Numbered from the stretch's first letter, positions 42,801 to 56,167 are shown. The stretch is DNA of 64,000 nucleotides from Monarcha castaneiventris obscurior (GCA_026261815.1 JAMPIT010000258.1:16882501-16946500); one strand, 5' to 3'. Notes: a model not told the origin generated them from the letters alone. Translations and numbers: made by a program.

Positions 42801-45800
42801 TGAAATAGAACTGGAAAACCACTTCTGGCAAAAGTCAACCCTGGATGCACTCCAAAGCATATGGAGAGTAGTGAATCAACGTGCAACATAACTTGACAGA
42901 TTTTTGGTGAGTGTACTTTTTATTTAAAACCCTTTTATGGTTAAAGAGTATGAAAGTGTTTCTTTGCTTAATAGTAGAGGGAGGTTAATTCTGGCAAGTA
43001 TTCCACATAACCATAGTGTAGTAACCTTCTCCAAATCACAGTTGCTCTCTCCATTTGTCTTACATGCTCACAGTAGAAAGGGACAGATAAAAAAAGTAGG
43101 CCAATCATGTCAGAAATTCTGTTTTGTTCTCTGTTCAGGTTGATTTGTCTATCACAGGATGCACTTCAGGTAGGCTGACATGATGTCTGAGAGCATTAGC
43201 CCGCAATGTTTTGGATGCCAGAAGCAGGAGACATTCATACCTCTAAGAGCAGACAGTGCATGCTTATGATTATGTCAGTGCCTTGAATTATTTTGTATCC
43301 TGAGTAAACAGAGCTGAGGTATCTTTTGAAATAAAATAATGACCAAGATGGAAAACAGGACATCTCTCCTTAAAAGGTTTAGCAAAACAGAAAGGATTAA
43401 AATCTTAGAGCAAAGAGATTATACAGGAAATTTCTGCTATGTGGGGCTTTAGACTTGCTTATTCTTTGGCCCATCGAAGACAGTCTCTTGTACATTACTG
43501 AAGTCCATGAGGCACCTCTAAAGGATCTGTAAACTTGGTCCAGAATCTATAAAGGCCAAACTTCCACACATGAAAGTGGTCTTTACATGATTGTTGTCAC
43601 AAGCAATCCTGCTGGTTAGTCCTCAGCCTCACAATGCAATTGGTAACTACAGCTATCAGGAAGAACTTCAGGACTATGTCTCTTAAATTTGGGACACTAA
43701 CTTCTCCTTGTAAAACAAAATCCCAGTGTTAATCGCCAAATTGTAAAATCCTATAAATACACTTAAATTATTTTGTGGTGTTTAAAACTTTGTCAGGTTT
43801 TAGGGTATTTTTGTTGTTTTGTTTACTATTATTACATAATCTGCTGTCTAAGCAACAGCAATGTTTTATACTTCAGAGTTACTATCCTTCAGAGTGACAG
43901 AACTTTAACATTGACTCAGAGAGAGTCAACACTAAGTTTTGGGCTGAGCTATCTAAGAGTGTGCCCTGCTCCTTTCACATGAGCTGACACAAGGCAGAAT
44001 GTCTTTTTTAGGCTCAAAGATCATCAACTGATTACCTATGGATCTTGCATTCTGCACAAAAGCTAAAGCATGTGTAAATCAAGAGAACATTTGCCATAGA
44101 ATATCTGTTGCAACCCAGCTCATAACATCCTGCTCCTATTAGGGCAGAAAAGCTAGAACAGGTGTTACGTTCTGTCTCACAGAACCTGATGTTCTCGTGA
44201 TTCATTTCACTGCATAGTTTTCAAGAAGTCTGGAATGCCAGCAAAAGCTGGAATTCACTCCGCGATAACCTTCCACTGTACAAACATCTTCCCTGGTGTG
44301 CCACTTGAAATGCTGCATAGAAACACTACACAAGTCTTTCCACCTCCCTCAGAGTCCTCAGTGAGTTAACTCTACCATTTACTTAGAGACCATTGGCTGC
44401 TTTGGAGACAAATCTCAATAAAGCACTCAGAAATTACTGTGGTTAAACCATGACTACATTTGTCATGTACCAACAGTAACATGCAGTGACAAGAAATGCC
44501 AATATATTGATAGTTGCTGCCATTCTGTGAATGCATCAGATATCAACATACATTCACTGACAGAGAAAAATATGTTTATGTTCACAAAGCCACTACTAAA
44601 TCTCCTAAAACAAGTCCGCAGAACATGCAAAATCGGCTCTCAGTATGAGAGAGCACAAACAGTTTTTTGGGGTTTTTTTAATCTTCAGTAGAAACAAACA
44701 TTTAACTTCTTTGGCTTTTCTAATAAATAATTTTGCAGTCTTCCTGTTTCTTCACAGATTTTAAAATAACGTTTTGCTTGGAAGGCCTTATATTAAATTT
44801 TGAGAAGAAGAGCAGAGAAGAATTTTATCAGATATCACCATATAATGATACGAGACTATCAAGGTAAAGGAGGCAAACAATTTGGAGACTCCTAATTTGA
44901 AAGGTAGTGTATAGATCATGAATTCCTTTCTGTTTGTATTGAAGGCTTTATCCCATGGGAATCCAAATATTATACAAGTGTCTACTTCAGTAAACAGATC
45001 TAGAGTAATCTTCTTTGGTTTAAAACCCAAGTGATACTGACCCAGATTTGCAGATACATACCATAAAATAAATACTAAAGAGGGTACAATTAAATCTGTA
45101 TCCTTCTCACTAAACATTACATCCCACTTCAGGTACTTCCAAAAAGAGAACAAAATTCCTTCTCATTTGGAAAAGTTCCAGATGAGAGGAAATTCAAACA
45201 TTCAGGATTTTAAAATGCACCAATATGAAGTTTAAGTTTTTTCACTCAAATGATCACTAAGCATACCAACAGATGACAGACGCATAAGCGGCATATATAA
45301 GAAAAGTAAACATTATTTATCTCCTCCAACACAACAAATGCTCACCTTATTTAAAATCTAGTTAAAATACAATCTAACTGATAAGAAGGAAACCCCGTGG
45401 ATAAACCATCAAGCTACTACAACATCGTAACTAACTAACATTTCACAGCAGAACTTCCTACTACGCAATAGCCACAGGACTGCCAACCAAAACAGCCTTA
45501 CTCTGCTAACTGAAGTAACGCAAACATGTACCTGCATACAGAAATACAACAGTGTGTCTACGAACATACAAGGAAATGCACGGAGCAGCAGAAGAAAAGT
45601 GCCCGACATTAATTTTTTTAGAAGACACGAAAAAGGAGCGTGAGCTGCTCAGGCAAGCTGCGGTCCGTGCGCTGCCAGGACGGATGCCTGCAGCGCCGGC
45701 AGTAGGTGTAAAGGAGGGACGCGGAGCAGGGCTGGAGGTTCCCGGGCGGCGGCAGCGCCCCGCCGGCAGTGCCGTGAGCGCGGGGAGCCGCGGGCCGCTT

Positions 45801-46126
45801 AACAGGTCCTGCGCCGGCCGCTCGGGGCGGGCGCTCCGCGGGGCGCTGCGCCCGAGGCGGCGGGAGAGGCCCGATCCGACCGGCGGCGGGCGGCCGGAGG
45901 CACCGCGGCCCCGAGGCCGCCGCCACCTGCTCCCGTGCCCGACACCGCCGGCCGAGCGGCACCGCGGCGCAGCCGAGCCCCGGCCGCCGCCAGGCGCGGG
46001 AGGGAGGGAGGGGAGCGGCGGCCGCGCCGGGCCGGGGGAAGCGGCGGGAGCCCTGCGGGGGGCGCCCGCTCCGGAGGGAACTTCGCGGGGAGGGAGGGCG
46101 CCGGCACCGGCCCTTGGCCGGCCTAC
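39862..46126 (-). other. DIPK1A intron 1 (6.3 kb)
   Basis: It includes an old CR1 (about 40,860-41,230) and, at its 5' end, part of the CpG island. The 121-codon minus-strand frame at 44,788-45,153 has no recognisable domain. The interval 44,100-44,380 is somewhat richer in unique sequence but unassigned. Nothing else seen. Confidence 0.75.
40860..41230 (-). mobile_element. Old, diverged CR1 fragment
   Basis: Weak but ordered similarity to amniote CR1 3' ends in reverse: CAATTAATTCTCAGGTC, GGCCTCTGTAACACACCTCC, TCCTCTCTTTTCCAGACTGAC, and AGAGAAGCTATTCCCTATG. This is much more decayed than the CR1 copies near RPL5, so it is probably an older subfamily. Borders are approximate. Confidence 0.55.
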
Positions 46127-46180
46127 CTGCGCGGAGTGGGGCTTCCTCAGCCAGGCCCCCGGGAAGAGCCGCTTCGCCAT
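46127..46180 (-). CDS. DIPK1A: DIPK1A coding exon 1 with start codon
   Basis: 18 codons, MAKRLFPGAWLRKPHSAQ, matching the human start MARSLCPGAWLRKP. Context GATTGCCATGG is strong. Donor CAG|gtaggc. The same frame stays open upstream to a GTG at 46,360 but has no upstream ATG, so the extension is leader sequence. An out-of-frame ATG lies 13 bases upstream (46,193). Confidence 0.97.
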
Positions 46181-46190
46181 GGCAATCACA

Positions 46191-46193
46191 CAT
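46191..46193 (-). promoter_or_regulatory. Upstream AUG overlapping the DIPK1A start
   Basis: ATGTGTGATTGCCATGG: an ATG 13 bases before the DIPK1A start in another frame. After splicing to exon 2 it would run 61 codons and stop at TGA in CAGAGGACATGA. If the leader includes it, scanning ribosomes could be diverted from the main start. Confidence 0.5.
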
Positions 46194-46560
46194 CCCCGCA
46201 GCGGGCGGCGGTCGGAGGCGGAGCGGTGAGGAGCGCTCCCCCGCCTGCCGCTGCAGCCGCGCCGCCGGCTCCGCTCGGCTCGGCGGGGAAGGGCTGCCTC
46301 GGGCGGCGAGAGGCGGCGGCTGTCAGCGGGCACGGCGGGCACGGCGGGCGGCTCAGCCACGGCTCACGCCGCCGCTTGAAGGGGCGAACGCGGCGGCGCT
46401 GAGGGGGCGAGGCGGCGCTGAGGGGGCGAGGCGAGCCCCGCCCGCCCCGAGCCTCCGGGGCTGTCCCAGTCCCCGCTCCCGCTCCGGGGCCGCGCGGAGC
46501 CCGGGGAGCCCACAGCCACCCCCGAGCTCCCCTCGTGTCTGCCAGAAAGCGCTCGGGGCG

Positions 46561-46799
46561 CTGTCTGGGGACAATTATGGGGAAGTCAGTTAATAAATAA
46601 CGCGTGTCGTTGATTGCGAACAGGCTCCTGTCATTTACTGGGTAGGGTATTAAAAACAGCTGCAGGCTCGTTACAGTCTTAAAAAAAACCCCAACAACGG
46701 AAAACACCCCCTCAAAATCCCAAAAAGGAGTAGTTCCTCCAAAATAAGGAAGGAGCGTTTGCCTGGACCCATATGAACACGTGAGCAAATTCACGTGTG
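46561..46799. other. Flank of DIPK1A CpG island
   Basis: Short intergenic stretch, nothing recognised. Confidence 0.7.
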
Positions 46800-46976
46800 A
46801 GGTTGGTGAGAACAACCTGAACAGGTTGCCCAGAGAAGCTGTGGATGCCCCAGCGCAAGGCCAGGTTGAACAAGGCTTCGTGCAGCCTGGTCTAGTGGGA
46901 GTTGTCCCTACCCATGGCAGGAGGGCTGGAACAAGATTGTCTTTAAGGCCCCTTCTAACCCTAGCCACTCTATGAC
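46800..46976 (+). mobile_element. CR1 LINE 3' fragment
   Basis: Sense-orientation CR1 3' end: AGGTTGCCCAGAGAAGCTGTG, CAAGGCTTCGTGCAGCCTGG, GGCAGGAGGGCTGGAAC, AAGGCCCCTTCTAACCC and the terminal CTCTATGA. It is truncated to about 180 bases and sits 0.6 kb upstream of the DIPK1A start. Confidence 0.88.
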
Positions 46977-49900
46977 TGTGCATTAGTGCCATAAAGCGGG
47001 GAAAAGTTACCAATTTCTTCTTCACCAGAGGATCTCTCAGCCCTTCATGCACTGTGGGAAGCCTCAGCCCATCTGAAATTTGTGAGAACACTGGTAAGTT
47101 AAGTAAAATCACCCTTTCTTATGCAAGTTTTGATGTTTGTCCAGCCTTCTTGTGCTTATGACTTGATTGTGACTTGTTTTAATGCTAACAAGCAGAGTCA
47201 AAACCAGAAGCTGGGAGCCTCCAGTCCTGATGCTTTTTGACTATGAAACTTTAGGCACAAAGATTATGCCACGATGTTGGGATAAAAATGAGATGAACAT
47301 AACATGTTACGGCTTTGGGTGTTCAGCGCACTTACCAAAGAAGGCTTCTTTGATAATAAGATGGGTCACAAAATACTACTGTAAGGATAAGCTGCCACGT
47401 TTTGGCAGGGCTTCCTCTTAGGATGTGTATGTGGAAACCAAATGCAAGGATCCTTTGTGTGAGCACAAAGGATTAAAACTGCAGAATTCAGAGATCTCTG
47501 CTTTAAGATTCAAGAACAGTCTGTGACTATTTTTTGAATAATATAATCACTGCCAGAGTCACCCTGAAGTATAAATCTGAAAATTAATTAGTAAGATTTG
47601 GCACTCCTGTAAAAGCAATCCTGGCTTTAATAACAGCCAGTGACTCTCACAGGGTTTTCTTCTCTTCCTGTTCAGCAGGCCCAGATGGCTGCACTTTCTG
47701 CATCACCTCCTTCTACAGTTCAGTGGTTTGCACAAGTTTAGCTGGGTTATGGGCATGCAACAGAACAGCAGCACAAGTGGAGGCCACAGAGCAAACATTT
47801 TAACATTTTGCTGAATAATCTCAAGCCCTTACTTCATCCAGTGCTCTATGCCAACCCTTGGAATGACAGGCTGGGAGTAATTGTGAAATGTTGGTGTCCC
47901 ATATGGCTGGCAAGGATCTAAATGTTTCATTCCTGTTACATCTAGATCCAAACAGTTCCTGGCATGCGTTCTCTAGGGAATATGTTTTTCAGTTAGTACA
48001 TGAGTTCTTCATCATCTGTGAGAGCAGGTGCTTTATTCCAGCACTGAAATGTTTAGTTCTTCTTCCAGTACTCTTTGTGCCCAGCTTTGCTAAAGGCTAA
48101 AAAATAAGGCTGTTTCAGCCTTTTTCAGTTACCTGTTAAATTCCTGGTTAAGCCTCAATAGAGGCAACTCCCGTGAAAAGCTAGGCCACATAAGCCAGAA
48201 CAGTAACAGAAATCATGTAACACGCACTGACTTGGTATTCACAGGCTGTGAATACCACTGCAGACCCAAAGGAATATTCTAAAGACTGGGGGGCAGATGC
48301 AAAAAAACTCCACAGGTAGAACATAAGTCATATTGATGTATAATTGACTCTACGGCCTTTCCATTCACATGTTTCCATTCTGCAGTTCACACATTATCTA
48401 TTTCTGTAGGCCCATGCCAAAACTTTGGTATATCTTAATGTCCAAGCAGTAGAAGTTATGCTGATTTATTGCTACCTATTAATTCTTAAGTTTCCTGTCC
48501 AGCTATAAAGGTACTAAATGTTGTTCTTCTAGTGATGCAGGGTTTTTGTATATGATAGATATCAACTGCTGGTTGTGCAGTGCAGTGTCACTCACAGTGT
48601 CAAAAGGTAAATGTGGTTTTACAACACCTTCTTAGATTCACCTGCAGTTCCATCACAATTTGGAGCTTATTACACATTAAGCATAACTCAGAAAAACCAA
48701 AAAATGGTTGCAAAGGCTGAAGCATCCAGGAATTCTGGACATATAAGGAATGAAAATATGAGACAAATGAAAATACTGAAAAACTACAGAGAAGAATCTG
48801 AATTCTTCAAGACAGTCAGTGTAATGTGCACCTTTAAAACATAATAATTTTATCTAATGTTATTTTGAAGGCAAATCTCTGTTACTTGAGCCAGTAATAC
48901 AGGTTTTAACATTAAATGAAAGCTAAACATTAACTTACTGCAGCAGTGTTGGACTTGCTTCTTTCAGTTATTTGAAGCAGCTGCACCCACATACTGATTT
49001 AACTCAAATGACACCGTAAGAGACTCCATGGGAAATCCTCAGGGCTCACCCACTCTCCCCACCATCATATAATATGCAGGGAGCCTCCGGCTAATGTTAT
49101 AATCACAAGACTTTGAGTGGTAATAATCACAAGGCTTCTCTTTCTCACAGCAGCTTTACCAACTTCCAGTCTGCCTAGCATGGCTTCCTAGATTAATGCT
49201 CTTTTTCTTGGGATATGCCTAAGAAATATTCTATGATCCTGAGTAGCTACCACAGTCTTAAAGTATTCTAGCACCAGTAGAATGTAATGCCCTAGCGTTT
49301 GCCATTGCCCAGGTTTGTAGCTACTTTTAATAAGTGTATTTACACAATGTATAACATGGCAATGATTTAAAATAAAATTACCTGCATTTCCTAAAACAAA
49401 GCCGAGAAAAGTTTAGAGGTTTCTCTCTTTTCATGTTACTCAGCTATCTACTTGCTCAGATATCTGTCTAGGAGTCTGTTTTTATACAGACTCTACCTTC
49501 TTAGGCCTGTCTTTGTGGATGAGAATGAAGATCTGGGGACCCATCCAACCTTTAGATCTAAGCTTTCCCTCATGTTCCCTTCAGAGAGAGATACTGTTTC
49601 CTCCCTCTCTGCAAATTTCTGTGAACTCTCACTTAATCAGTGTGCCAATTTTAACTTTATCCTAATAGATTATTTCCTATAATTTCCTATTCAGATTCTT
49701 ATGAATGTTAATGCTTCTATTGCATGGGTAAGTGGAGCCATCTCTTACCCAGAAAGGAGACACAGCCTGTTAAGAGTTCCCTCATGGCTTAACTCGGTAT
49801 AAACAAATCATTAATCTGTTTGAGGAAACAGACTCTTCCAGCCAACAGGTTTCATTTCTAAGGCTCTATTTACATGGTCACTTCAATCTCACATAAATCC

Positions 49901-52900
49901 ACCCTGCTGCTGAAGCAGATGGTGTCACCTTCTCTTGCTGCTGGTGTCTACCTTCTACCTTGGGTTGGCACAAACATTTCTGTTGTTGTATAAAAAACTA
50001 GATCAATGATCTGAACTAAAAACTAATCTTGATTCTTTTTTCCTGAAATAGGTTAGAGGCAGTCCAGTTCCTTTCATCAATGGCTTGGACTTACACTAGA
50101 GCAAAATAGCTGTTTGTAACCACTGCAACCTTTATCTTATTTAAACACATATCCTTTTAAAAGATTATGTTTTAATACAATCAGATAAATCATATAAATG
50201 TATGTGACTCATTTTTAGCTCTTGACTGAGATTAGATACAACTACTATTATTAAACAATCAGAGATACTGATTAATTTGATGTACAAGTCATTGCTTTGA
50301 GAGACACAATGTTTACTCTTTTGTTCTGGCATATTTTTTAAAATTCAAAATGTACTAAAACTTGTTACAGTAAATAGGTCTTAATAACATAACTTATCTA
50401 GAGTAAACAGGTCTTCAAAAATCCAGAATAGAAAGCTTTACATGTTACAATCCTGTATACATTAGAGGACTAAGAAAACAACAGAAATATTGTGCTCAGA
50501 AGAAAAGATTCAAAGGTGGTCACTTGTAAGTAAGTGCTAAACAACAGTTCACGTTTATGTTCATGTTGTTTCGAAGTCTACAAAGACAACACAGTTCAGA
50601 TTCAATCAATCAATAAAATTAGGTTTCCTTTCTACATATTTGTGCTTTCAAGTCCACTTCCTCTATTAATTGCAGGAGTTATGAGGTTCAAGAATTTTAC
50701 TCAAGATTAATTGAGGTTATATGTTAAATTGCATGATCAGAGTACACTTGCTAGCATTAATTTATTTCTGGTTTTGAAAGCCTTTTATAATTTTCAGATA
50801 ACTTATTTTTGTTTAATGATTTTTAAAATGCACCCAGCTTTCAACATGGTTATTTTACTTAATTATCCAGGCTGTTTCCTTCTTTGAATTAGAGGCAAAA
50901 TAAAGTTATAATCCACTCTGAACTTCTGTTCACACTACTTGAAGTAAAAGACTTCTTTGTTCTGTTATTTTATTCTTGTGGTAGTCATCTGTTAAAAAAC
51001 ACAATCCTTTATACAATAGAAATGTTAGCCTTAATTCCTATTTATGGACTTTCTCATAAACAGTCTTGTTGGCATTTTCTTCATGCCCTACTCCCATTTC
51101 CCAAAATTTCTTCCCCTGAATTAACACTTCCACCTTCCTACTTCCTGTATAAGGTAGCTCAGAGAGCTAGGAAATATCCATGTTCTAGCCCACGCTCTTT
51201 AAAAAATCCTCATAGGTTCTAAGTAGTGGATTCCAGCTCTGAAGCTAGTACATACTGATACAAGAAGGTCAAAAAGAGGAGATGGCAGCAGAATTGAATC
51301 CAGAAAGAAGGTGTTGATTCTTAACCCCTGAGGAAGTATAGTATTGGAACAGATCACCTAGCAGGGCAGTACATTTTTCAACACGTGGTGCACTTCATTG
51401 AGAGCTCTGACTGAAGTGCAAAGAAGAAAAGAGCTGCAATGGTTTAATGCATTGCTACCCCCAGCTGTCCTGCCATCCCCTCTGCCCGAGGACATTTCCA
51501 CAACACAACTCCTTCAGTTCACAGTCGAGCACATTTGCTTTAATTGCCTGGGAAGTCAGTTCACACTAAAACGCTAGACTGTGAACCTCAGCTAGTGAGG
51601 TGCAGCTCTGCCCTGCCTTCTGCCAGCTACGGCGTAGAGGAGAAAAATGGGCAGAAGAGCAACTACAGATAGTAGAGCTGCTGTGTGAAGCCCTTTCCTC
51701 ACTCATCCTCTACTACTTACACCTACTCCCATGCTGTTCTCTCACTTCTACCATGCAGCTCTTTGTGTAGCTGAATGGTGAACTGTCTGCTGAACTCAGA
51801 TTAAAAATAACACAGAAAAAGAAAAAAGCCACATCAGTTCTCCATTTTGATTCTGCATGCCACTGCAGACTGCCATATTCAGAAACGCAGGAATAGCTTG
51901 ACATTTGGAAGAAGTGGCAGAAACAGGAACTACTTAAAATGGGATACGATGAAAAGCATTTCAAGTCTGCCCTAAAACCGATGTCTCCTTATAATACATA
52001 CTCCAATGCACTGATTTGTTGGGCAGAATGAATGAAGCGTTGTGTTATGTAGGAATTTGAACCAAACTAATCATTGTGTCAGACCTTAAATCATACACAA
52101 GTAAATCTGCTTCAGTTCACAGGCTTTAATGAAGCTGGAAATCTGGTCCCATAAGCAAGAATTAGTACAGTGTAGTGGCATGCTTATCAAACAGTCTTCA
52201 TGACACTGATAAAAATTAATCAAAACATAACACTTTGTCTTACATTTTTGTCTACATTCAAACCTCTATACATGATATCCAGAAATCTTGTACTGAATTG
52301 TTAGAGGATTCTAGCAGCATCCTTGAAAAAGCATTAATGATTAGAAGAAATCTCTAGGAAAGAAATATTTCCTTTTAGGAAACCTCCAACTGTAAGGTTT
52401 ATCAATTTTTTAAGTCCACATTTTTTTAATGTATTTTTAGTATTCGCTTATTGAAATTGGTAATTTTGAGGTAATTTGTAATACATGAACTCTCCTAAAA
52501 AGCTTCTCCTTATGAAGAAATCATCTGTATTACTAAAATTCCAAGCTCTTAATACGTGTACAGTTAATCTACTTAAACATTTAACATTGGGTTTTTTCTA
52601 GATAAAATGGTTTTCACTTCCCTTTAACGAAACAAAACAACAAACAGTCAAGCACATTCCTGGCACAGAGCAGATGCCTTTCTCAATCCCTAGAGTAGGC
52701 AATGTATTGATTGTATATTAATTAATTCCTGTAGCCTACTTTATGGAAAGTTCTGTGGGATTGTTGATCGAAAATGCCAGTAGGCATTAGGTATTAACTG
52801 AATCATTTTAAATTTGTCAACATCTAAATTTCTACAGCATGTAGCAGGAATTCCCACTGTAAATATAATTGCTAGAATAAAGTAAAACTATTTTATTCTT

Positions 52901-55756
52901 AGACTGATTTTTTAGAAGGAAAAATGCTGTTTTAAGCAAAGTAGGGAACTGCATTCGCACACAAATTTTCTGAAGTTATTAAAAATACCCAGGCAGTATA
53001 AATTTAGTAGTCTAAAATATATTCCTTGGGTTCTTTTCTGTGTAATAGTACATATTTCTGAACGACAGATTTTTTTATCCATCTATACAACATAATAAAA
53101 AAAATGAGAACACAATAAATACCAGGTCACAGCATTTCTAAAAGTGGGTTTTTTTTCCCCTAAATGAATGACAAAAGGCAATTTGGAGCAGTAACAGGTT
53201 AAAATGCTATAAAATAAAATTTAAAAATAACCAAGCTTATGCTAATATAATATGCAGTATTATTTTTAGCCATAAGCTTCATTTAACTTCAAGGTAAGTA
53301 ACACTACAGTCATAGATTGCCTACACCATACCAAAATGCTAAAAAAATATCTTGTCAAATTAGGGTTATGCCCAGTTCCTACAAGGCTCTGCAAGTCTGG
53401 TGTTGCAGTTCTCATTGACCAGTTCTGCTGCATGCTTTTACAGCAACACTGAAGTCATAACAGGAGTTATTTTGTCCTGGCCCCTCCCAGCTCATTTTGT
53501 TTCTGTATCACAGACACACCATTCCACCCCCCCACCCATCAATATTATTCAATTGTTTTTAATTAGAGGTTATTTTAAACCCAGATTATTTCTATTATGA
53601 AATTTGCAGCACAGCTGAACAAAGTTTTTGCCTGCACTAAGGGTGTGTGGAGAGCACCCAAGAAGCAGTTTGTGATCAGAACTGATTAAATCAGCCCAAC
53701 TGCTAAGGAAACTGCATCATGGAACTGCAACTAAAGTAACTTTGTTATTTGACTATATGGTATCTGTAAGAACTTAGGCCTTAAAGATGTATTTTAAGGT
53801 TGCTCTGTATGAATCTATATCAGAAATCATGCCATCTGATTCCTTGTCTTTTGTTTAAAAGAAACCAAAGCTGCATTTTATATACAATCAAGTGTATTAA
53901 AAATTGCTATAACGTCTAAACGTATAAAGAATAAACTATTGCAGTTAATTAAATCTTTTATTATCTCAAAGGAAACACACTGAACACATATCTTTTGTGC
54001 TAAACTGAATATATTCAGTGTCATTATGGGGAACAGTGCAAGTGTTGTGCATGCCCTGAGCTCTCATTGTAGGTAGGTTCAGAGCCCTCTTTCCAAGCAC
54101 AGAGTTCCAATGACACCACCATCACTCTCAGGCAGAAGCTGCAGCAGATAAAGCATCTTGTTTTGATCAAGCAGGCAATCAGACCCTTTCTAGATCTTTT
54201 ATATTACAGTGTAGCTGACCAAAAGGAAACAATTCACAAATCCACATTTCCAACCCACAACACCAATTTCAGTTTGGGATTTGGGAGTATATTTGAAAAA
54301 AAATAAAAGTAGTGTGTGAGATAAGCAGAACAGTTCTCTGAAGATACAGAGAGTCTTTGTTAGACTTTTCCACCTCTAAGAGGTTAAGTGGTACCTGGTC
54401 AATGCAGTCATTGTAGTTTACACAAATAGTCTGATTTCTATGAAAATATTTCAGATTACTACAGTTACTTATTTTCTGTTTTGCCTAGATATGTATTAAA
54501 CAATTTCTTATAGTTTAGGCTGACCTTGATGAGATTTGCAGTTTTCAATCAACTTACTTCGTGACTTCCTCTTTATACACAAACAAACAGACTTATTGTG
54601 TATTGACATACTAGCTTTTACCTGTTTTATCCCAGCTTCTTGTTTTCATCGTGCTACTGTCCACATAAAAAACCCTTCTGCACAGTATTGTTTGAACCTG
54701 GACTCATTCACATAACAAGGATATAGGTTTATGTCTAGTTTTACTTCCAGTCAAACTCTAACCACAAATATCGTTTCCCATTAGGAATCAATGGTTACAA
54801 TTTGTTTTAATTTAAAACCAGAACAGAGTGGTAACTAAACTGCTTTTCCACCTCTTTTTTCCCCCCATCCCTCTTTCCAGCCATCTTGTGAGATTCTAAG
54901 TACATTCTAAACAGAAGAAAAGGACAAATTCAGTAAATTTGCTGTTTCTGTTAAAGAAAATGTTTTTTAAATAAGACCTGGATTTACAGGTTTAGCAAGT
55001 ACGGGTGCCCTTTTCACCACAGTCCATCAATTGGTAATTAAATCACGCCAGTAATCTGATACAGCATTAGACCTTTAGTAGCATGATAGCACTGTCACAG
55101 GCATTTTACTTCCTAGAACCTGCAGTAAATTAAAAAGCCCTTGGAGGCCATCACTACTTGACCTCTTGGTCTCCTGAATTCCAGGCAAGGCAAAAAAAAC
55201 CAGTTCTACTTCTAGCAGTCTCCTTCACATCAGTGCAGTGTCTTATCAATGCTTGCCTGCATTTACTCCTATTCTTGGCAAGTACAGCTCTAGAATTGAT
55301 CCTACCTGAGAAATTTGAGACAGCTGGTAAAGTTCCTGGGAGAGGCAAACTGACAACAGTCTGTTGTAATTTGAAAGAGAATTAATCTATAGCAAATTGA
55401 CTTCTGATTTAGATAATCCGCACGCATGCTTATTAGGCTTTCCCTTTTGTACACTGTCTTCTTTCATTTATCTCAGGTTTTTAGGGTGTTTTCATATCGA
55501 CAAGCCCTTTGAATATGGTCTTTCTTATCCTGAAATTGTCTTCCCATTTGCTCATGGCAGGTCTGGGTTTTCTATTTGCATTCCACATGGGCAGGTGGAT
55601 GGACTTTGATTAGGTGTGCTGGGGCTCAGCAGAGCCATCAGTACCCCTGTATGGCCATCGGTGCTGCCCAGTGAGGAAAGCACGTGGTCCTCGACCCCAG
55701 GCAGGCTGAGCCCATCGCATGGCACCTCTCAGGAGCAGTGAATTCACAGGGCCAGT
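46977..55756. other. DIPK1A-MTF2 intergenic region, left part
   Basis: 8.8 kb of AT-rich DNA. All open frames are short, without recognisable protein similarity or exon structure, and no repeat family was recognised by eye. Enhancers or non-coding RNA exons cannot be excluded from sequence alone. Confidence 0.7.
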
Positions 55757-55806
55757 GTGCCTACTTGGCAGTCTTGCTTGTCAAACTTCTGCTTTCCTCA
55801 CTCAAG

Positions 55807-55909
55807 GTATCAGAAATACCTTAATTGTTCACTTCATAAGTGGCCCATGACCACGGAACATGCTTTTGGACATCTGAAAGAGATGGCAGCCCATGGGATC
55901 AAACTGAAG
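55807..55909 (+). pseudogene. PIF/Harbinger transposase-like exon fragment
   Basis: One open frame reads YQKYLNCSLHKW then MTTEHAFGHLK and HGIKLK. This matches, with the same spacing, the C-terminal DDE_Tnp_4 segment of PIF/Harbinger transposases (F-N-Y-x-L-S-x-A-R-M-x-x-E-x-A-F-G-R-L-K), including the catalytic Glu (codon at 55,856). It is bounded by ctgctttcctcactcaag and CTGAAG|gtcagt, which look like splice sites. The 103-nt piece may be a decayed transposon or a captured exon. Family call is by motif memory only. Confidence 0.45.
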
Positions 55910-56161
55910 GTCAGTTCATGTTTCCCTTTTGGCTTCTTGTAGGTTTTTCATTCTGTAACTTAAACACAGGAGGAAAAAAGCCTTTCCATTCTCTTTCCTC
56001 AAGCCTTTCCCTGCATTTCCATTTCGATATGAGTATTTGTATCACCTCTTCTGCTACCTCAGTTCTGTACTCCCTCTTCAATATGTACATGCTCTCAGCT
56101 CCTCCACCCGTGAAGTTACTGCAAGCTGACCTGTCTGCAAGCAAACCTATTTTCACACATA

Positions 56162-56167
56162 CATGTA
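56162..56167. repeat. Target-site duplication, left copy
   Basis: CATGTA, repeated exactly at 56,512-56,517 on the far side of the solo LTR. Confidence 0.9.

Larger units (their letters stand above)
45620..46560. promoter_or_regulatory. DIPK1A: CpG island, DIPK1A promoter
   Basis: About 0.9 kb of CpG-rich DNA centred on DIPK1A exon 1. No TATA box is clear. Two near-identical copies of GGCGGCGCTGAGGGGGCGAG lie around 46,391-46,430 just outside the coding exon. Long open frames on both strands are GC artefacts. Confidence 0.9.

Noticed and set aside
44788..45153. 121-codon minus-strand frame in DIPK1A intron 1
   Set aside because: Hydrophobic by AT-rich composition; no motif or homologue recognised.
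46181..46360. 60-codon N-terminal extension of DIPK1A in the same frame
   Set aside because: It begins with GTG, not ATG, and human DIPK1A starts at the internal ATG; treated as leader.
46186..47112. 308-codon minus-strand frame
   Set aside because: Crosses a CR1, the intergenic spacer and the CpG island; no conserved domain.
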